NCBI GenBank assembly: GCA_041686855.1 | Contig: JAWLDA010000001.1 | Location: forward strand, 186,001-250,000 | DNA length: 64,000 nt | From: JAWLDA01 sp041686855 | GTDB lineage: Bacteria; Bacillota; Limnochordia; DTU080; RSA5 | Direction of reading: 5' to 3' | Shown: in pieces, positions 51,028 through 59,172 of the stretch | Position numbering within the stretch: the first letter of the stretch is position 1 | Layout: each line of letters begins with the position of its first letter | Translations under genes and position numbers: made by a program | The notes under the pieces: generated by a model | What the model saw: only the letters and a program-made list of their open reading frames with translations | What the model was told of the DNA's origin: nothing | Database searches by the model: none

Positions 51028-51885
51028 GTGAGTCAGAGCCCGTTTCCCCGCAGTCAGGATCCACTCAAGGCGCTCTTTACCCTCTCCAAACCGGTGATCG
51101 GCGTCGTTCACTCGCTGCCCCTGCCCGGCTCTCCTTGGTATCAGGGCCAGAGCATGGAGGAGATCTATGAGTACGCGTTGACGGAGGCGAGGCGGTACGC
51201 CGCGGGAGGCGTCGACGGATTGATGGTGGAGAATGCCCGCGATCTCCCATTCTTGAAACCGGATGAGATCGGGTACGAGACGGTGGCCACCATGTCCGTC
51301 ATGACGCAACTCGTCCGTTCCGAGCTCTCGGTGCCCGTCGGGGTGAGTTGCCTTGCCGACGGTGTAGTTCCCGCGCTGGCAATTGCGAAGGCGAGCGGCG
51401 CCGCTTTTGTGCGAGCGACGCAATGGGTGAACGCTTACATCGGGAATCAGGGATTTGTCGATGCCCGTGCCCCACAGGCGACCCGTTACCGGGCGAGTAT
51501 TGGGGCCGCGGATGTGCACGTGTTGGTCGATGTGCATGTGAAGCACGGCAGTCACGCCATCGTCGGCGATCGGAGCGTGAAAGAGCAGGCCCAGGATGCT
51601 GAGTACTACGCTGCGGACGCGCTTATCGCCACCGGGTCGCGCACAGGGGCGGCGACTCCGATTGAAGAGGTGCGTGACGTGAAGTCGTCCAGTTCCCTTC
51701 CTGTCCTGGTCGGCAGCGGAGCAAACGTCGATAACATCGAAGCGCTTTTGCGCGAGGCGGACGGCGTAATCGTCGGGAGCTCGCTTAAGCAGGACGGGGC
51801 GTGGTGGAACCCTGTCGACGTCGACAAAGTGCGCCGGTTTATGGATCGTGTGCGGCAGGCGAGGCAGGCCGAATCCAAGCCGTAA
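51028..51885 (+). CDS. BtpA/SgcQ family TIM-barrel protein
   Basis: A 285-residue BtpA-family protein. The signature VIGVVHSLPLPGSPWY opens the barrel, followed by GVDGLMVENARDLPF, VRATQWVNAYIG and a terminal LVGSGANVDNIEALL phosphate-binding-like strand. BtpA was named for photosystem I biogenesis, while SgcQ homologues sit in sugar operons; the enzymatic activity is not established. The GTG follows TAGGAG by eight bases. Placement right after trpF-like suggests that it processes the product of that pathway, perhaps as an aldolase or phosphoribosyl-type enzyme. Confidence 0.88.
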   Translation: MSQSPFPRSQDPLKALFTLSKPVIGVVHSLPLPGSPWYQGQSMEEIYEYALTEARRYAAGGVDGLMVENARDLPFLKPDEIGYETVATMSVMTQLVRSELSVPVGVSCLADGVVPALAIAKASGAAFVRATQWVNAYIGNQGFVDARAPQATRYRASIGAADVHVLVDVHVKHGSHAIVGDRSVKEQAQDAEYYAADALIATGSRTGAATPIEEVRDVKSSSSLPVLVGSGANVDNIEALLREADGVIVGSSLKQDGAWWNPVDVDKVRRFMDRVRQARQAESKP

Positions 51886-51949
51886 AGACTTCGGACCCGG
51901 CCTGCGTGGAATCCCCTAATCCTTTTAGACCTCGGCGTCGCTAGGCGCT

Positions 51950-52945
51950 TTAGGCGCTTTGGGCGGCGCGCGCTTCGGCCTCTTTATACAGTTCCCAGAC
52001 GACGCGCAGGGACTTAAGCGCTTCGTGGCCGTTGGTGAGCGGCTCCTTCCCTGTCTGGATGCAGTCGATGAAATGGTTTATCTCATCGATCACCCCTGTC
52101 CCGGGTGTGCGTTGCGATCCGGCCGGTGGTTCGTAGAGATTGCGTTCGCCGTCTTTGTCGCGAATCACCAAGTTGCTGCCGGTCACGGCCAACATCGCCT
52201 CAGTCGTATGCACTTGGATGCGAGAGCGCTGATCCTTGTAGGGAAGTCCCCAGCTGACGCTCAGGTTACCCAGGGCGCCCTCGTCAAACTCGAAGATGCA
52301 CTGTGCGGTCCCCTCGCCCTCCATCCACTCGGTGCCGACGTGCGTACCGACGTAGTAGGAGCGTTGAGGCTGTCCGAGGAGCCAGATCATCACGTCGAGG
52401 TCGTGGCAGCCGTGGCTAAAGAGCACACCGCCCCCGAGTTGCTCCTTGCGGGAGAACCAGGTGCCGGGCGCTGGTTGCAGCCTTCCGTGGACGAAGCCGT
52501 TGGCCGAGATCACCTTGCCGTACTCCCCGCTGCTTACGGCCTTTTTGAGCGCTTGATAGGCGGGGCGATACCGGAGCGGAAAGGCGACCATTAGCGTGAG
52601 CTCTCTTTGCTTGGCTGCATCGATCATGGCCAGACACTCTTGTTCGGTATTGGCCATTGGCTTCTCCACGAGGACATGCTTGCCGGCTTCGAGGAGCTTT
52701 TGGGAGATCGGGGCGTGCAGGTGGTGGGGGAGGCAGACACTCACCGCGTCGACGTCGTCCAGGATCGAGTCTAAGTCGGCGGTGTACTCACAACCTACCT
52801 CTGAGGCCACTTTCGCCGCCTTCTCGGTGTCGAGGTCGACAACCCAGCGAAGGTCGGAGTCCTCAGCCTCTTTGTAGGCGTGAGCGTGCGCCCGACCCAT
52901 TCCTACTCCAATCACTGCAGTACGAATCTTTTTTTTGGCATTCAC
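51950..52945 (-). CDS. Gfo/Idh/MocA family oxidoreductase
   Basis: A 331-residue NAD(P)-dependent enzyme. The nucleotide motif is TAVIGVGMGRAHAHAYK, the signature lysine is in HVLVEKPMANTEQE, and the active-site His/Asp region is FSHGCHDLDVMIW. The GTG at 52945 (NAKKKIRTAVIG) is preferred, because the upstream GTG at 52957 overlaps its ribosome binding site. It runs convergent to the trp-like operon and divergent from the dipeptidase gene. It is probably a sugar or cyclitol dehydrogenase. Confidence 0.9.
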   Translation of the reverse strand: MNAKKKIRTAVIGVGMGRAHAHAYKEAEDSDLRWVVDLDTEKAAKVASEVGCEYTADLDSILDDVDAVSVCLPHHLHAPISQKLLEAGKHVLVEKPMANTEQECLAMIDAAKQRELTLMVAFPLRYRPAYQALKKAVSSGEYGKVISANGFVHGRLQPAPGTWFSRKEQLGGGVLFSHGCHDLDVMIWLLGQPQRSYYVGTHVGTEWMEGEGTAQCIFEFDEGALGNLSVSWGLPYKDQRSRIQVHTTEAMLAVTGSNLVIRDKDGERNLYEPPAGSQRTPGTGVIDEINHFIDCIQTGKEPLTNGHEALKSLRVVWELYKEAEARAAQSA

Positions 52946-53152
52946 GTAGCAGCTCACCTCTCAAATGTTCCATAAATTCCGTAGGTGGAGGACGGTTCCT
53001 TCAAGAGTTGAGTGTAAGCTCGGAATTTACGACAAGGAATGGAATGGTCATTCTGTCGAATCCATGGGGTAAACATGGGGTAAATAGGAAAATTCCCAAG
53101 TTGAATGGTTTTAGCGGACCGCAGCTACACAATGAAGGAGTGAGTAGACGTA

Positions 53153-54385
53153 ATGAATGAGCGGATTGAACACGCTCGTCAGGTCGCGTTGAGTTTACTC
53201 AAGGCGAGTCAAAAAGAGATTGACCATGGCCTTGAGCTCCATGCCAACTCCGTCGTGTGCGATACATACGGCTTTGCCCCTCGGGCCGCGGTGAATGGCG
53301 ACGCCATCAAGGCGCTAGTTGAGTCGGGCGCCTCTGACGTCGAGGTGTTGGACAAGACGGAAGAGTTGTCGATGACCCGCTACGTCTGGGATCCCGACGA
53401 GCGAGAAGAGTATAAAAGTGCGTGGGAAGCCGCTGGCGTCACCTGTGTCTTTCAGAACGCAGGCGTTGAGAGTCAGGCGCCCCTCCAGATCATCAAACGA
53501 TTGGCCAACTTTACCTACGCAGGCGACATGATGCGGGACTTTATGGTGCGGGCGACCCGGCCCGAGGATATCGTTGCCGCCAAGGAGCAGGGGAAGCACT
53601 GCTTTTATATGAGCAGCAACGGTGTTCCCTTGCAAGAGCGCTGGATCTCTCTTGAAGAAGAGTTGGGATACATACGGATCTTCTTTCAGCTTGGGACACG
53701 CATGATGCACTTAACGTACAATCGGCGCAACATGATTGGCGACGGCTGCGCTGAGACGTCCAACGCTGGATTGAGCGACTTTGGCCGAGCAGTCGTTGCG
53801 GAGATGAATCGCGTCGGCGTCATCGTGGATACCGCCCACTCAGGACAGCAGACGAGCCTGGAAGCGGCCAAAATCTCCAAAGCGCCGATGGTGGCCAGTC
53901 ACTCCGGTGCGGCGACGATCAACGGGCACTTCCGATGCAAAAACGACGAAGTGATCCGGGCTATTGCGGACACCGGCGGTTACGTCGGGATTTGCGCGAT
54001 TCCCCGCTTTTTGGGCAGAACGGGCGATATCCAAGCCTTGCTCGATCACGTCGATTACATCGCGAAGAAGTTCGGACCCGACCATGTCACCATTGGGACC
54101 GACGTGGCGTACTCGTCGGGCCGCAGCGCTGAGGAGCGCCGCAAGATTCCGGCCCAACCCCGGCGCCGAAACCGCTGGGAGGGCTTTTGGCCCCCCGGTG
54201 AGAACGACCCCCAATGGCGCCAAGAGCACATGGTGCAAAGCCTCTCTTGGACCAACTGGCCCCTCTTTACGGTGGGCTTGGTGCAGCGTGGGTACTCAGA
54301 CGACGACATTCAAAAGATCATCGGCGGGAACATGCTTCGAGTCGCCCGGGAAGTCCTCCACATTGGCGAGGCACAGCGCGTTTAG
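53153..54385 (+). CDS. Membrane dipeptidase family (M19) protein
   Basis: A 410-residue renal-dipeptidase-like barrel without a signal peptide. Conserved parts are MHLTYNRRNMIGDGC, VIVDTAHSGQQT, VASHSGA with the metal-binding histidines, and TIGTDVAYSSG. The first metal strand reads VVCDTYGFAP instead of the usual HxD, so one metal site is probably altered. M19 enzymes cleave dipeptides, including those with D-residues and beta-lactams, but distant members act on other amides. It starts a string of genes with Gfo/Idh, PhyH, deacetylase-like and glycosyltransferase proteins. Confidence 0.85.
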   Translation: MNERIEHARQVALSLLKASQKEIDHGLELHANSVVCDTYGFAPRAAVNGDAIKALVESGASDVEVLDKTEELSMTRYVWDPDEREEYKSAWEAAGVTCVFQNAGVESQAPLQIIKRLANFTYAGDMMRDFMVRATRPEDIVAAKEQGKHCFYMSSNGVPLQERWISLEEELGYIRIFFQLGTRMMHLTYNRRNMIGDGCAETSNAGLSDFGRAVVAEMNRVGVIVDTAHSGQQTSLEAAKISKAPMVASHSGAATINGHFRCKNDEVIRAIADTGGYVGICAIPRFLGRTGDIQALLDHVDYIAKKFGPDHVTIGTDVAYSSGRSAEERRKIPAQPRRRNRWEGFWPPGENDPQWRQEHMVQSLSWTNWPLFTVGLVQRGYSDDDIQKIIGGNMLRVAREVLHIGEAQRV

Positions 54386-54447
54386 GCGCTGGCGCAGGGT
54401 GGCTGGATGATCGTGCGATCGGAGTCTCTTTTGGAGGTGGGCTTTTG

Positions 54448-55509
54448 GTGAAACCTGTCCGATTAGGAGTGATCGGCTGCGGCGTGATGGGGGCCCGTCA
54501 CGTCCAAGCCGGCTGTGCATCGGATGCAATCGAGGTCGTCGCTGTGGCCGATGTGCGGGTGGAGGCCGCTCGACAGTTGGCGGAGAAGTTCGGCGTTCCT
54601 CAGGTCTTTGAGGGCGCCGAAAGGCTCATTAGGGAACGATCCGTCGACGGCGTGGTGTTGGCACTGCCAGCCGGTTTGCGTACCCCGATCGCCCTCGAGG
54701 CCTTCGCAGCGGGGAAACACGTTCTCCTCGAAAAGCCGGTCGCGAGAAGCGCGAAAGAGGTGCGGTCGATGATCGCGGCCAAGGGGAGTCTCGTCAGCGC
54801 TTGCTGTAGTTCCCGCTTTCGCTTCTTTGAATCGTCTCGGGTCGCCGAGGCGTTCATCTGTTCAGGAGAGTTGGGCGCCTTGCGGGTGATACGCTGTCGC
54901 GGCATCGTACCGGCGGGGGCTCGCCCCAAGACGCCTCCGCCTGCTTGGCGGCTGAGCAGGTCGTTAAACGGCGGCGGTATCCTCTCAAACTGGGGATGCT
55001 ACGACCTCGATTACTTGCTTGGAATAACCGGCTGGAGCTTGCGGCCCCGGGAGGTGTTCGCTTCCATGTGGGGAGTGGCGCCGGCGTTCGCGCAGTTCGT
55101 CGCGGAAGGGTCGGATGCCGAGACACACGTGACGGCTCTAGTACAATGTGAGGGTGGGACCGCTTTGCAGATCGAACGAGCCGAGTACGCTGTGGCGGAC
55201 TCTCGGCTCGAGTGGGAGATCGTCGGGGAGCACGGTTCGCTACAGTTGGCGATGACGCCGGGGGTGGGCAAGGAGCATCGCCGCTACTCGTTGAACGTCC
55301 ATACTGGCGTCGCATCGAGCGTGCTGTGGAGAGGCGACGAACACTGGGATTTTGCTCATGCACAACCGATCGATGACTTCGCGCGCGCGATTCAAAGCGG
55401 AGCCGAACCCAAGACGAGTCTAGAGCGGGCTCTGCTTGTCCAGCGACTTACCGACGCCATCTATCGGTCGGCTGCCGAGGGCGGGTCCGTCAATTTCGAG
55501 AGCGTATAG
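54448..55509 (+). CDS. Gfo/Idh/MocA family oxidoreductase
   Basis: A 353-residue enzyme with cofactor motif LGVIGCGVMGARHVQAG, signature HVLLEKPVARSAKE and active-site strand LSNWGCYDLDYLLG. The C-terminal domain ends in TSLERALLVQRLTDAIYRSA. GTG 54448 follows GGAGGTGG by seven bases; an upstream open frame overlapping the dipeptidase is not used. It probably oxidises or epimerises the same substrate group that the PhyH-like enzyme hydroxylates. Confidence 0.9.
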   Translation: MKPVRLGVIGCGVMGARHVQAGCASDAIEVVAVADVRVEAARQLAEKFGVPQVFEGAERLIRERSVDGVVLALPAGLRTPIALEAFAAGKHVLLEKPVARSAKEVRSMIAAKGSLVSACCSSRFRFFESSRVAEAFICSGELGALRVIRCRGIVPAGARPKTPPPAWRLSRSLNGGGILSNWGCYDLDYLLGITGWSLRPREVFASMWGVAPAFAQFVAEGSDAETHVTALVQCEGGTALQIERAEYAVADSRLEWEIVGEHGSLQLAMTPGVGKEHRRYSLNVHTGVASSVLWRGDEHWDFAHAQPIDDFARAIQSGAEPKTSLERALLVQRLTDAIYRSAAEGGSVNFESV

Positions 55510-55591
55510 GCACCAGGTCGAGCTCGGGACGGGTGGCGCAGGTCACTCCCGGTCTCTTGGCAAATACACTCTAAGTAGGGAGGCGAAGGAA

Positions 55592-56419
55592 TTGAGCACT
55601 GGTTTAATAACCCAAGAGCTATACGACCAGTTTCATACCGATGGTTACGTTGTCGTCTCCGGCCTCTTCTCGACGGAGGAGGTAGACCGGTACCGCGATC
55701 ATTACATGACGCTGCGAGAGCAAGGGAGTTATCCCGGCGACAGCGCAGGAGTCGACCTTACGTCGAACGATCCTCTTAAGAAGTACCCGCGCATGATCCA
55801 CATGCACCGATGGGACTCCCTCAGCCTTCAGTGGATGATCGATGCTCGACTGGCGGAGTGTATGAAGAGGTTGCTGGGAAAAGATCCCTACGCGGTCCAA
55901 ACGATGCTTTACTTCAAACCGCCAGGGGCGCGGGGGCAGGCGCTACACCAAGATCAGCACTACCTTCAGGTACAACCGGGCACGTGCGTCGCCGCGTGGC
56001 TGGCGTTAGATCCGTGTGACGAGGATAACGGCTGCATGCAGGTGGTTCCCAAGACGCAGGATCTTCCGCTGCTCTGTACGACGGCGGCAGACACGACTCA
56101 GAGTTTTACAGACGTCACGGTCCCGATCCCGGAAGGCATGAGTCCGGTGCCGGTCACCATGGAGGCCGGGGATGTGCTCTTCTTTAATGGTCAGCTGATA
56201 CACGGAAGCTTCCCCAACACGACCGAGGATCGTTTTCGGCGTTCGCTCATTGGACACTACATCCTTGCCGATGCGGAGAAGGTAGCTCGCTACTACCACC
56301 CCGTTTTACGCATGGACGGGACGGAGGTAGAGCTCGGTGTGAGCGAGCGAGGAGGGGCCTGCGGCCAATGGGTCGAGAAGGACGGGACTCCTGTGGTGGA
56401 AATGGTGACGAAACCCTAA
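55592..56419 (+). CDS. Phytanoyl-CoA dioxygenase (PhyH) family oxygenase
   Basis: A 275-residue Fe(II)/2-oxoglutarate-dependent oxygenase. The facial triad is visible as HxD in ALHQDQHYLQVQPG and His in GQLIHGSFPNTT, followed by an Arg (RFRRSLIGHYIL) for 2-oxoglutarate. The TTG at 55592 follows AGGGAGG by eight bases. Bacterial PhyH proteins hydroxylate small molecules as well as lipids, and often accompany Gfo/Idh genes in catabolic clusters. The reaction needs oxygen, which suggests an at least microaerobic lifestyle. Confidence 0.9.
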   Translation: MSTGLITQELYDQFHTDGYVVVSGLFSTEEVDRYRDHYMTLREQGSYPGDSAGVDLTSNDPLKKYPRMIHMHRWDSLSLQWMIDARLAECMKRLLGKDPYAVQTMLYFKPPGARGQALHQDQHYLQVQPGTCVAAWLALDPCDEDNGCMQVVPKTQDLPLLCTTAADTTQSFTDVTVPIPEGMSPVPVTMEAGDVLFFNGQLIHGSFPNTTEDRFRRSLIGHYILADAEKVARYYHPVLRMDGTEVELGVSERGGACGQWVEKDGTPVVEMVTKP

Positions 56420-56459
56420 CTAAGCGCGTCAGGGCGCCTGGCTAGGCGAAGAAGCGGTT

Positions 56460-56478
56460 AAAGGCGACGCTCGCCTTT
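56460..56478 (+). terminator. Short perfect hairpin after PhyH gene
   Basis: AAAGGCGA (56460-56467) pairs with TCGCCTTT (56471-56478) around CGC. The hairpin overlaps the presumed TTG start of the next gene, so it may act as a weak terminator or as translational control. Confidence 0.5.
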
Positions 56479-58042
56479 GAGAAACTGGCAAGTGAGAGGA
56501 CGACGACCCATCTCCATTCTCGTGCTTTTTCGTTTTGACACCGAAGATTACGTGACACCAGAGTCAAACGACGCCCTGCTTGCCATTGCGCAGACGATGA
56601 ATGCAAAGGGAGTGCGGGCGACGTTCCCCATGGTAGGGGAGAAGGCTCGTTTCTTGCACCGGGAGCGTCGCACCGACGTCATAGAGGCGCTCAAACCACA
56701 CGCCCTCGGCTTTCACACCAATTGGCACAGCGCACATCCGACTTTGCCCGAGCGTGTGGAATCCCTCAGTTGGGACGAGGGGTTGCGCATCCTCGACGAG
56801 ACCGAGCGGGACGGGATTGAGTCGGTTGCCGAGGTGTTTGGACGCCATCCGGTCGCGTATACTCAGGCGGGAGGGACGTGGCTTCCACACCATCACAGTT
56901 TGATCGCTGACTGGGAGATACCGTTTTTCTATACGGAGACATGGAACAGCTATCTCGATGTGGTCGGGACCCCGTACCGAATGGGCGCCACCAAAGGACT
57001 AACATCGCCTGTCACTGTGATGCGGATCTTTGATCTTTTTAGTACTGGGCGGGAGGGCCAAGCTCGGGAGGAGATCAACGCGGCCATCCGCACCGCGCAA
57101 GAGGCCGGCGGGGGCATGCTCGGATTCGTCGCTCACCCGACAGAGCTCGTGACGACGGGCGCCTTTTGGGATATCCTCAACTTTGGCGCCGGAGAGAATC
57201 TCACGCCGCGGCAGGGACCGTACCGCAAGCCGCAGCTCAAGTCTCGGGAGACGGTGAGCGGGGACCTGCGCGCGTTCGCCGATCTCTTGGACTACTTGCA
57301 GAGTATACCGGAGCTTAGGATTGTGGCGATCGACGAGTATCAAGAGATGCTCCGAGCGGTCGATGTTCCGGCGGATCCCGAACCCGACTGGCGAGGATTG
57401 GCTGCCTGCGTCGCGCAAGGTCGCTTTCCGATAACAGACGGGGCCCATACGTATACGCCGATCGAGGCAATACAACGGCTAGGCGGGTTGATCCGGCAAG
57501 GAGCCCCCTTTGCCTACGGGCCCGTGGCGTGGAAGCGGGCCGAGGATCAGGTCGGAGCCCCCGGCGCGACGACGGGACCGATTGCGAACACGGTGACCGT
57601 CGAGCCGGCCGCTGCAACCGTGACGGCGTGGCAGAATGCGTGGGCGCGTCTCGCAGATGCAGGGGGGCGCTCGGGTGTACCGCTCCCCGCCTCGTGCGAT
57701 GTGAATGGACGTGAGGTGCCAATCGGCACCCTGCTGAGCGCCCTCGGTCGCATGGCCCACGATGCGTTGCAGGCGTATCCAGAGTTAGAGCCAGCGGTCG
57801 CGCTCAAGCGGCTCAAGGACGAACGTCCGACGCACCGCATCGTCGCGGAAGCGTTGGATCCGAGCGTCCAAGGGATCAAAGCGGTTGAACGCCTGCACTG
57901 GGATTGGCCCATTTTCGCGCCGAACGCTCGCTTTGACCGTTGCTATCGGATGACGAGCGCGCAAATGTGGACGTTTGCGCCTTTGCCTGATCCAACAGAG
58001 ATCAAGCCGGGTGCAGTCGGCCTAGGAGAGAGTGGGTCGTGA
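56477..58042 (+). CDS. Polysaccharide-deacetylase-like protein with unknown C-terminal domain
   Basis: A 521-residue protein. Residues ~15-300 look like a NodB-type deacetylase barrel: Asp-rich LFRFDTEDYVTPES, a GFHTNWHSAHP histidine motif and a late LGFVAHPTELV. Residues ~315-500 form a second domain I do not recognise (FPITDGAHTYTPIEAIQRLG, SCDVNGREVPIGTLLSALGR). The start is uncertain: the TTG at 56477 lies in a hairpin, and GTGs at 56492 and 56522 are possible. There is no signal peptide, so it may deacetylate a cytoplasmic glycan or precursor. It overlaps the glycosyltransferase gene by four bases. Confidence 0.7.
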   Translation: MRNWQVRGRRPISILVLFRFDTEDYVTPESNDALLAIAQTMNAKGVRATFPMVGEKARFLHRERRTDVIEALKPHALGFHTNWHSAHPTLPERVESLSWDEGLRILDETERDGIESVAEVFGRHPVAYTQAGGTWLPHHHSLIADWEIPFFYTETWNSYLDVVGTPYRMGATKGLTSPVTVMRIFDLFSTGREGQAREEINAAIRTAQEAGGGMLGFVAHPTELVTTGAFWDILNFGAGENLTPRQGPYRKPQLKSRETVSGDLRAFADLLDYLQSIPELRIVAIDEYQEMLRAVDVPADPEPDWRGLAACVAQGRFPITDGAHTYTPIEAIQRLGGLIRQGAPFAYGPVAWKRAEDQVGAPGATTGPIANTVTVEPAAATVTAWQNAWARLADAGGRSGVPLPASCDVNGREVPIGTLLSALGRMAHDALQAYPELEPAVALKRLKDERPTHRIVAEALDPSVQGIKAVERLHWDWPIFAPNARFDRCYRMTSAQMWTFAPLPDPTEIKPGAVGLGESGS

Positions 58043-59172
58043 CTAAAGTTTCACTGTACACGCCGTCGTATCCACCGGACATCGGTGGCAACGCGACGTC
58101 GACGTTTCGTTTGGTACGGGGGTTGCGGGCGAAGGGGCTCGACGTGACGGTCCATCGTGCGAGCGATCCAGTTCCTGGGGATCCAGGCGTTTGGGAGGGG
58201 CGGATTGTACACGTCTTTCATGCGTTTCGCACTGGTGGGCCTCTCTTGCCGACGCTGCGGCTTAGCGACGCGCCGCTCGTCGTCTCCATGGCGGGGACGG
58301 ATCTCAGCCACGATCTGCTCGTGCCGGAGCACGCCCAAACTGTGCGCGAGGTGTGTACGTTAGCCGACGCCCTGGTCTTGATGCACTCAAGACAAGAAGC
58401 GTTGGTCCTGGAGTCTATGCCTGAAGTGGAGGGGAAGTTGGTCACCATTCACCCCGGAGTGCACCTGCCGGCGATCACCGATGGTGCGCGTGCTGCAGCT
58501 CGGAAACTCCGCTCCGCTTGGGGCGTCGCTGAAGACGAGTTGCTCTTTCTGCTCCCGGCGGGTCTGCGTGCCGTCAAGCGCCCCCTCTTGGCGATCGAGC
58601 CTCTGGAACGGCTGCGTGAGGAAGGCTTTCCCGTCGTCTTAGGCCTCGTCGGAACGGTCCTTGACGATGAGGTCGCCGCGGCGTTTGACCGGGCGACCAC
58701 AAACCGGGCCTGGGTGCGCCGGTTCCCTCCTCTTTCTCCAGAGGAGATGACGGCGTGCTATTTGGCCGCTGACGTCGTGCTCAACACCTCTGAGTCCGAA
58801 GGACTCTCGAATGCCGTGATCGAGGCGATGGCCGCAGCCCGACCGGTGCTCGCGAGCGATATCGTCGGGAATCGGGCGTGCATCTCCCACGGACATAACG
58901 GCTTCTTTTTTAAGGACCCTACCGAGTTTATCGGACACGCCCGCCGATTGGCGAAGGAGCCCGCACTGCGCCGTGTGTTGGGGACGCGGGCTAGAGCGGA
59001 TGTGGCTGAACGGTTTGATCCCGACCGAGAAGTGGAACGCCATATTCAACTGTACCAATCGCTGCGCTCTAAGCGCCCTAATAACAAATCATCCAAGGGG
59101 CGGACGCGCAAAGGAGTGATCCATATGGAAAAAGAGATTCGTCTCACCGAGCTCGCCAGCTGCGGTGGGTGA
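58039..59172 (+). CDS. Glycosyltransferase family 4-like protein, no stop before selD
   Basis: A GT-B glycosyltransferase. It starts with VSLYTPSYPPDIGGNATSTF and has VVSMAGTDLSHDLL, an AGLRAVKRPLLAIEPLERL donor-binding strand and the conserved SESEGLSNAVIEAMAAARPV. The GTG start overlaps the previous stop (GTGA). The natural C-terminus should be near HIQLYQSLRS (about 59070), but the frame stays open through a 20-residue basic linker, the selD ribosome binding site and the selD start. It closes only at the UGA at 59170-59172, which I read as selenocysteine in SelD. The product may therefore end there or extend into a fusion. Confidence 0.85.
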   Translation: MTKVSLYTPSYPPDIGGNATSTFRLVRGLRAKGLDVTVHRASDPVPGDPGVWEGRIVHVFHAFRTGGPLLPTLRLSDAPLVVSMAGTDLSHDLLVPEHAQTVREVCTLADALVLMHSRQEALVLESMPEVEGKLVTIHPGVHLPAITDGARAAARKLRSAWGVAEDELLFLLPAGLRAVKRPLLAIEPLERLREEGFPVVLGLVGTVLDDEVAAAFDRATTNRAWVRRFPPLSPEEMTACYLAADVVLNTSESEGLSNAVIEAMAAARPVLASDIVGNRACISHGHNGFFFKDPTEFIGHARRLAKEPALRRVLGTRARADVAERFDPDREVERHIQLYQSLRSKRPNNKSSKGRTRKGVIHMEKEIRLTELASCGG

